Assembly: GCA_003254885.1 (NCBI GenBank)
Contig: QANT01007828.1
Coordinates: 1 to 25,017, forward strand
Direction of reading: 5' to 3'
Source: Purshia tridentata
Lineage: Eukaryota > Streptophyta > Magnoliopsida > Rosales > Rosaceae
DNA: 25,017 nucleotides
Numbering within the stretch: position 1 is the first letter of the stretch; each line of letters opens with the position of its first letter. The position numbers and the translations under genes are program-made. Positions 21,861 to 25,017 of the stretch are shown piece by piece. The notes under the pieces are model-generated. The model made no database searches and was not told the DNA's origin. It saw only the letters and a list, made by a program, of their open reading frames with translations.

Positions 21861-22139
21861 ATATTTTTAGTCTCCTTACTTTAACAAAAATATTACTTTG
21901 GTCATTTTTTGAAATTTTGAAAATTTTAGTTCCGTACTTTCATTACGTTTATAATTAGATTTAAATCATTAATTATATTTAAATTATTGGTGAAATATGA
22001 TAGAACATTAATATTTTAGACATTTTAAATAATGTATGAGTAAAATTTATTAACTGGGTCACTTTGTCCGATCCCATTTGAACATGTATTTTTTTTTAAT
22101 TATTTATATTTTTTATTTTCTTGATAATAATTTGCGTCA
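21861..22139. other. AT-rich flank, possible element end
   Basis: GGACAAATTATATTTTTAGTC (21852-21872) resembles the GGTAAATTACACTTTTGGTC-type ends of some plant elements. No partner end is seen. Otherwise AT-rich DNA without features. Confidence 0.25.
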
Positions 22140-22512
22140 TTAAAAGTTTGTGACTTATGTGTCCGTCTCTATTTAAATTTGACAGATATCCAAAAGTGAT
22201 GTGTTATATTCAATCCAATAATAACTTTTGTCAATGAAAGTTTGTAATTTCATGTGTTTAGTCTCAAGCCAAATTTGACAATTGTCCAAAAGTGGTGTGT
22301 TATATCTAATCCAAAAATTANCAAAAGTGGTGTGTTATATCTAATCCAAAAATTACTTTTGTCAATGAAAGTTTGTAACTTCAGTATTAATCCCAATCTA
22401 AATATGACAGTTTTTAAAAAATGATGTGTTATATTCAATCTAATAATGATATTTTACAAAGAAAGTTTGTAACTTTACGTGTTAGTTCCAATCCAAATTT
22501 GACAATTGTTTG
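22140..22512. repeat. Tandem repeat of ~95-bp unit
   Basis: Units begin with AAAAGTGRTGTGTTATATYYAATC and continue through GTCAATGAAAGTTTGTAACTT and CCAAATTTGACAATTG. They start at 22191, 22287 and ~22416, with partial units at both edges. A further start at 22322 is an exact copy of 22287-22320 across a single N and is probably an assembly duplication. Allowing for that, spacing is 94-96 bases throughout. Non-coding. Confidence 0.8.
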
Positions 22513-22813
22513 AAAATTTCCCTTTTTCCATACCAAAAAAGAAACCAAAACTATGATACTCCAGCCTGGCATTTGTTTTAAGTAAATGTGTCACTACTTA
22601 ACTTGCCATTACGAGGTTAAATAATAATGTGGAAATTGATGGAATTTACAATAATTTCTTAAAAAACTCAGGATAAACTCAATGTTAACGACATGTGGCT
22701 CTTTCACCTTAATTATATGAGAGACTTGTGAATAGAATGACTTGCAACTTGTATTTGATCATGTTAAAAAGTAACAAATTTTCGACCATACCCTCTTTAG
22801 ATTAGGAGACTGC

Positions 22814-23168
22814 TATTCATCTTCTACACCCATCTTCTCTTTTATTATTGTAATTTCATATTGTAAATTGATGATCAGAACTGTTCATTTCTTAAATCTA
22901 ACAATGAAGATCATCTCTACAAAAAATCAACCAAATAAGAAATCATTTGGTTATGTAATTATGATTAAATAAACAAACAATTTTGATAACAATTTGATTC
23001 ACGGTTAGTTTATTTATAATAATTACATAGTCAAACAATTTCTGATGATGTAGTTGATTTTTTGCAAAAATTTTCAAATAATTATTTAAAATATGAGCAG
23101 TTCGGATTATGAAAATACATTTTAAAATATGAATAATAAAAAAGAAGATTGGTAGAGAAAGGTGAATA
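22814..23168. mobile_element. Fold-back MITE, ~355 bp
   Basis: The left half from TATTCATCTTCTACACCC is largely the reverse complement of the right half ending GGGTGAATA-like (GGTGAATA at 23161-23168). Strong pairs include CTACAAAAAATCAAC with GTTGATTTTTTGCA and GGTTATGTAATTAT with ATAATTACATAGTC. Its inner parts resemble the element at 1-240 (TCTACAAAAAAT, GTTCA, ACAATTTCTGAT), so the two probably belong to one family. No convincing target duplication was found. Confidence 0.7.
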
Positions 23169-23215
23169 AAGAAGATAGATAAAATTCCTCCTTAAATTAT
23201 ATAAGATCACATGAA

Positions 23216-23497
23216 TCAGTGATAGACAGGCAGTTTTCCGAAATAATTTGTGGTAATAATTCCATTAGGTGGGAATGTGATGCATTTAAGATCAACACCA
23301 AAGTGGCCTCCACACCAAAAAGCATCTTTGAAAAAGCTTGATGCTGTCATTAATCGCATTTGAAAAGTTAAAGCTCTTCCATTCAATTTTTGTTCTCTTA
23401 TCCTTTCGGACCTTAACTCACTCATGGCTTCCCAGTCATCATCAATTGTCTTCATTTTATTCTTACTTTTAACCAAAGCATCAACACAGGTCCCAAC
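23216..23497 (-). pseudogene. Coding-like terminal exon, family not recognised
   Basis: From 23497 the minus strand gives 93 codons and a stop. The translation has normal protein composition (WEAMSELRSERIREQKLNG, then AFWCGGHFGVDLKCITFPPN), unlike the low-complexity frames around it. It begins right after an AG that could be a splice acceptor preceded by a pyrimidine stretch (TATCTCTCCTTTATAAG). The sequence upstream on this strand (above 23500) is antisense to a plus-strand element remnant, and no further exon is seen in the window. This suggests a gene fragment captured or stranded by rearrangement, or the last exon of a gene whose other exons lie beyond 25017. I could not assign a function. 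Confidence 0.5.
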
Positions 23498-23701
23498 CTT
23501 ATAAAGGAGAGATAAAATTTATTTCTCTTAGCACAAATGATTCCATTGCACATAACAAAATAATTATACAAACTTGTTTTTGCTATCTTTAGGACATCAG
23601 ACAAGTAGAATAGAATATTTGTTAAATAAAGAAAAGAACCTTTATAAAAGGAAAGAAAGTATTCTAGCATCAACTTCAAACAATATAATAAAAGAAGGGA
23701 A

Positions 23702-24660
23702 ATGATGGATGAATTAATATCAAGATTTAGTAGTGTTACAATAAAAGAAAAAGGGCAACAAGTAAATGTCATTAATAAAGAAGAGTTTGATTCATATATT
23801 GAAGATATGAAACAAATATTTCAAACAGAAGATACAGAAGAAATAAATAAGATCATTTGGACACAGAAAAGCTCTCTCTTAAGAAAGTAGAGAGCAGAAG
23901 AGATGTGGAAGAGAGAGAGAGCGGGGCCCAACACTGAGTAGGAGGGCCTACCCCCTCTCCCTCTCTTCTGCTCTCTCCTTCCGCAAGAGAGAGCCTTCCT
24001 TGGACAAAGTTCTAACACTTTTAAAATAGGAAATTACTATCACAAACCGACACCTATAGATCTGCAAATTGAAGAAGAACTAGAAAAATTTCAATCTTTC
24101 CAATATTATGGAAGAAGTATATGTGATTGGAACATTGATGGAGAATGTAAGAATACCAAATAATGAATGTTTTAAAGCATATATTAATGTTTTCTTAAGC
24201 AGCAAAATTAAACGGAAATTCAGATAAAACTATAGCAAAAATAATAGTTAGTGGATTTACTGGTCAATTGCTTGGTTGCCGGGATAATTCATTAAAGGAA
24301 ACTGTTAAAGAACAATTATTTTCGACAATCAAAATAGTTGAAAGATACATAACAGCTGCAGATGGACAAATAATAAAACAATAATCTTGAATGGAAGAAG
24401 ATGCGGTTAATACTTTAGTCTATACTATATCCTTGCACTAAATTTATAGGAAATATGTCACACATGTATGATAAATCAAGAGATCGATCAATTAATAATT
24501 CTTAAATGTAAAAATATATCTGAATTTAAATGGTATAAAGACGTATTTCCTTCTAAAATATTTATGAGAAATGATTTTAATGCTGGTTACTTGAAAGAAA
24601 AGTTTATTGCTGGATTGCCAGTATTATTTGCAGAAAAGGTAAAAAAATGTGTTTATGTTT
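23702..24660 (+). pseudogene. Decayed caulimovirid- or retroelement-like capsid remnant
   Basis: Separate blocks on the plus strand, in different frames and broken by stops, carry motifs in the order seen in capsid (gag-like) regions of plant endogenous pararetroviruses: PTPIDLQIEE and DWNIDG (24040-24150), GFTGQL (~24255) and FKWYKDVF with EKFIAGLP (24510-24620). Between them lie several stops and frameshifts, an inverted-repeat insertion at 23867-23999 and a second at 24699. An upstream block (23702-23866) reads MMDELISRFSSVTIKEKG and may belong to the same gene. The copy is clearly non-functional. Assignment to Caulimoviridae rather than an LTR element is by motif resemblance only; no reverse transcriptase is in the window. 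Confidence 0.6.
23867..23999. mobile_element. 133-bp fold-back MITE with ~10-bp target duplication
   Basis: The left arm (AAAAGCTCTCTCTT, then GTAGAGAGCAGAAGAGA) pairs with the right arm, whose inverted sequence reads GGAAGGCTCTCTCTTGCGG and GAGAGAGCAGAAGAGAG; only ~45 bases separate the arms. TTGGACACAG (23857-23866) and TTGGACAAAG (24000-24009) are a 9-of-10 direct duplication. A 9-10-base duplication suggests a Mutator-like MITE. It interrupts the capsid-like remnant and differs sharply from it in base composition. Confidence 0.8.
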
Positions 24661-24671
24661 TTTGTGTTTAC

Positions 24672-24923
24672 ATTTATATATATATATATATATATATAGG
24701 GATTTTCTCAGGGGAGGATGACTGCACTTTTTAAAGTTTGCGGACGCGGACAGAGGGTAGACAATAGATGGACAAAGTGCAGATAGTGTATTGACACAGA
24801 TGATGTATTTGCAACAAGTGCAGCAAATTTTACAATTTTGTATCCACACATTGTCTGCCTATTGTCCACTCTCTATCTGCGTCCACAAACTTTAAAATTT
24901 GTTGATATCCTCTCTAGAAGAAC
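24672..24923. mobile_element. Fold-back MITE flanked by TA microsatellite
   Basis: A TA run (24675-24698) precedes an element whose left arm (GGGATTTTCTCAGGGGAGGAT, TTTAAAGTTTGCGGACGC, GACAATAGATGGACAA) returns inverted at 24840-24923 (TTGTCTGCCTATTGTC, GCGTCCACAAACTTTAAA, ATCCTCTCT), followed by another TA run. Arms are ~70-80 bases with a loop of about 70. The TA runs hide any target duplication; a TA target cannot be excluded. It cuts the capsid-like remnant on its 3' side. Confidence 0.75.
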
Positions 24924-25017
24924 TATATATATATAATAGAATCCAAACATCAATTTTGACGAAAGACAGATAATCGATTACGTAGTCAATAAAAATGTGG
25001 TAGATAAGGAAGAAAAA
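24924..25017. other. Window edge, unassigned
   Basis: AT-rich sequence following the fold-back element. It may continue the capsid-like remnant, but the reading is too short and degraded to say. Confidence 0.25.

Noticed and set aside
22140-22512. CRISPR-like or satellite centromeric array
   Set aside because: Unit of ~95 bases with no spacer structure, only about four copies, in a eukaryotic context; a minor local tandem repeat fits better.

Overview
This window is plant nuclear DNA, almost certainly from a eudicot. Two genes are split by canonical GT-AG introns and encode proteins closely resembling Arabidopsis families. The intergenic DNA is AT-rich and full of degraded transposon relics. 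Two single-N positions (12145, 22321) point to a draft assembly. I cannot name the species. No bacterial-type features, CRISPR arrays or rRNA/tRNA genes are seen.

Layout. 1-240: a fold-back MITE cut by the window edge. 2018-2563: a small hAT-type element with near-perfect 8-bp target duplications. 3429-3863: a single-exon gene for a 144-aa protein I do not recognise, with a good TATA box. 5469-12766, minus strand: an intact ten-exon gene for a CCR4/nocturnin-type exonuclease (393 aa). It is most like Arabidopsis CCR4 homolog 4 (HESPERIN) and carries a 5'-truncated LINE in its sixth intron. 13013-15295: a nested block of repeats rich in GAAATTTC-like words, including a 400-bp Mutator-like MITE with a 9-bp target duplication. 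16530-16624: the terminus of a hAT-like element next to the promoter of the second large gene. 16853-21235, plus strand: an intact five-exon gene for the U4/U6 snRNP protein PRP4 (523 aa, seven WD40 repeats; LACHESIS in Arabidopsis). 22140-22512: a ~95-bp tandem repeat containing an assembly join. 22814-23168: a second MITE resembling the one at position 1. 23216-23497: a coding-like minus-strand exon fragment. 23702-24660: a dead remnant resembling a caulimovirid or retroelement capsid gene, itself hit by two further fold-back elements.

The two large genes are divergently transcribed with about 4.1 kb between their start codons, so they are unlikely to share a promoter. Both act on RNA (mRNA deadenylation, pre-mRNA splicing), but nothing in the sequence indicates that they act together. 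I found no convincing new multi-gene system. The best leads are the nested mobile elements with readable insertion scars, the unassigned 144-aa gene and the unassigned exon fragment at 23216-23497.
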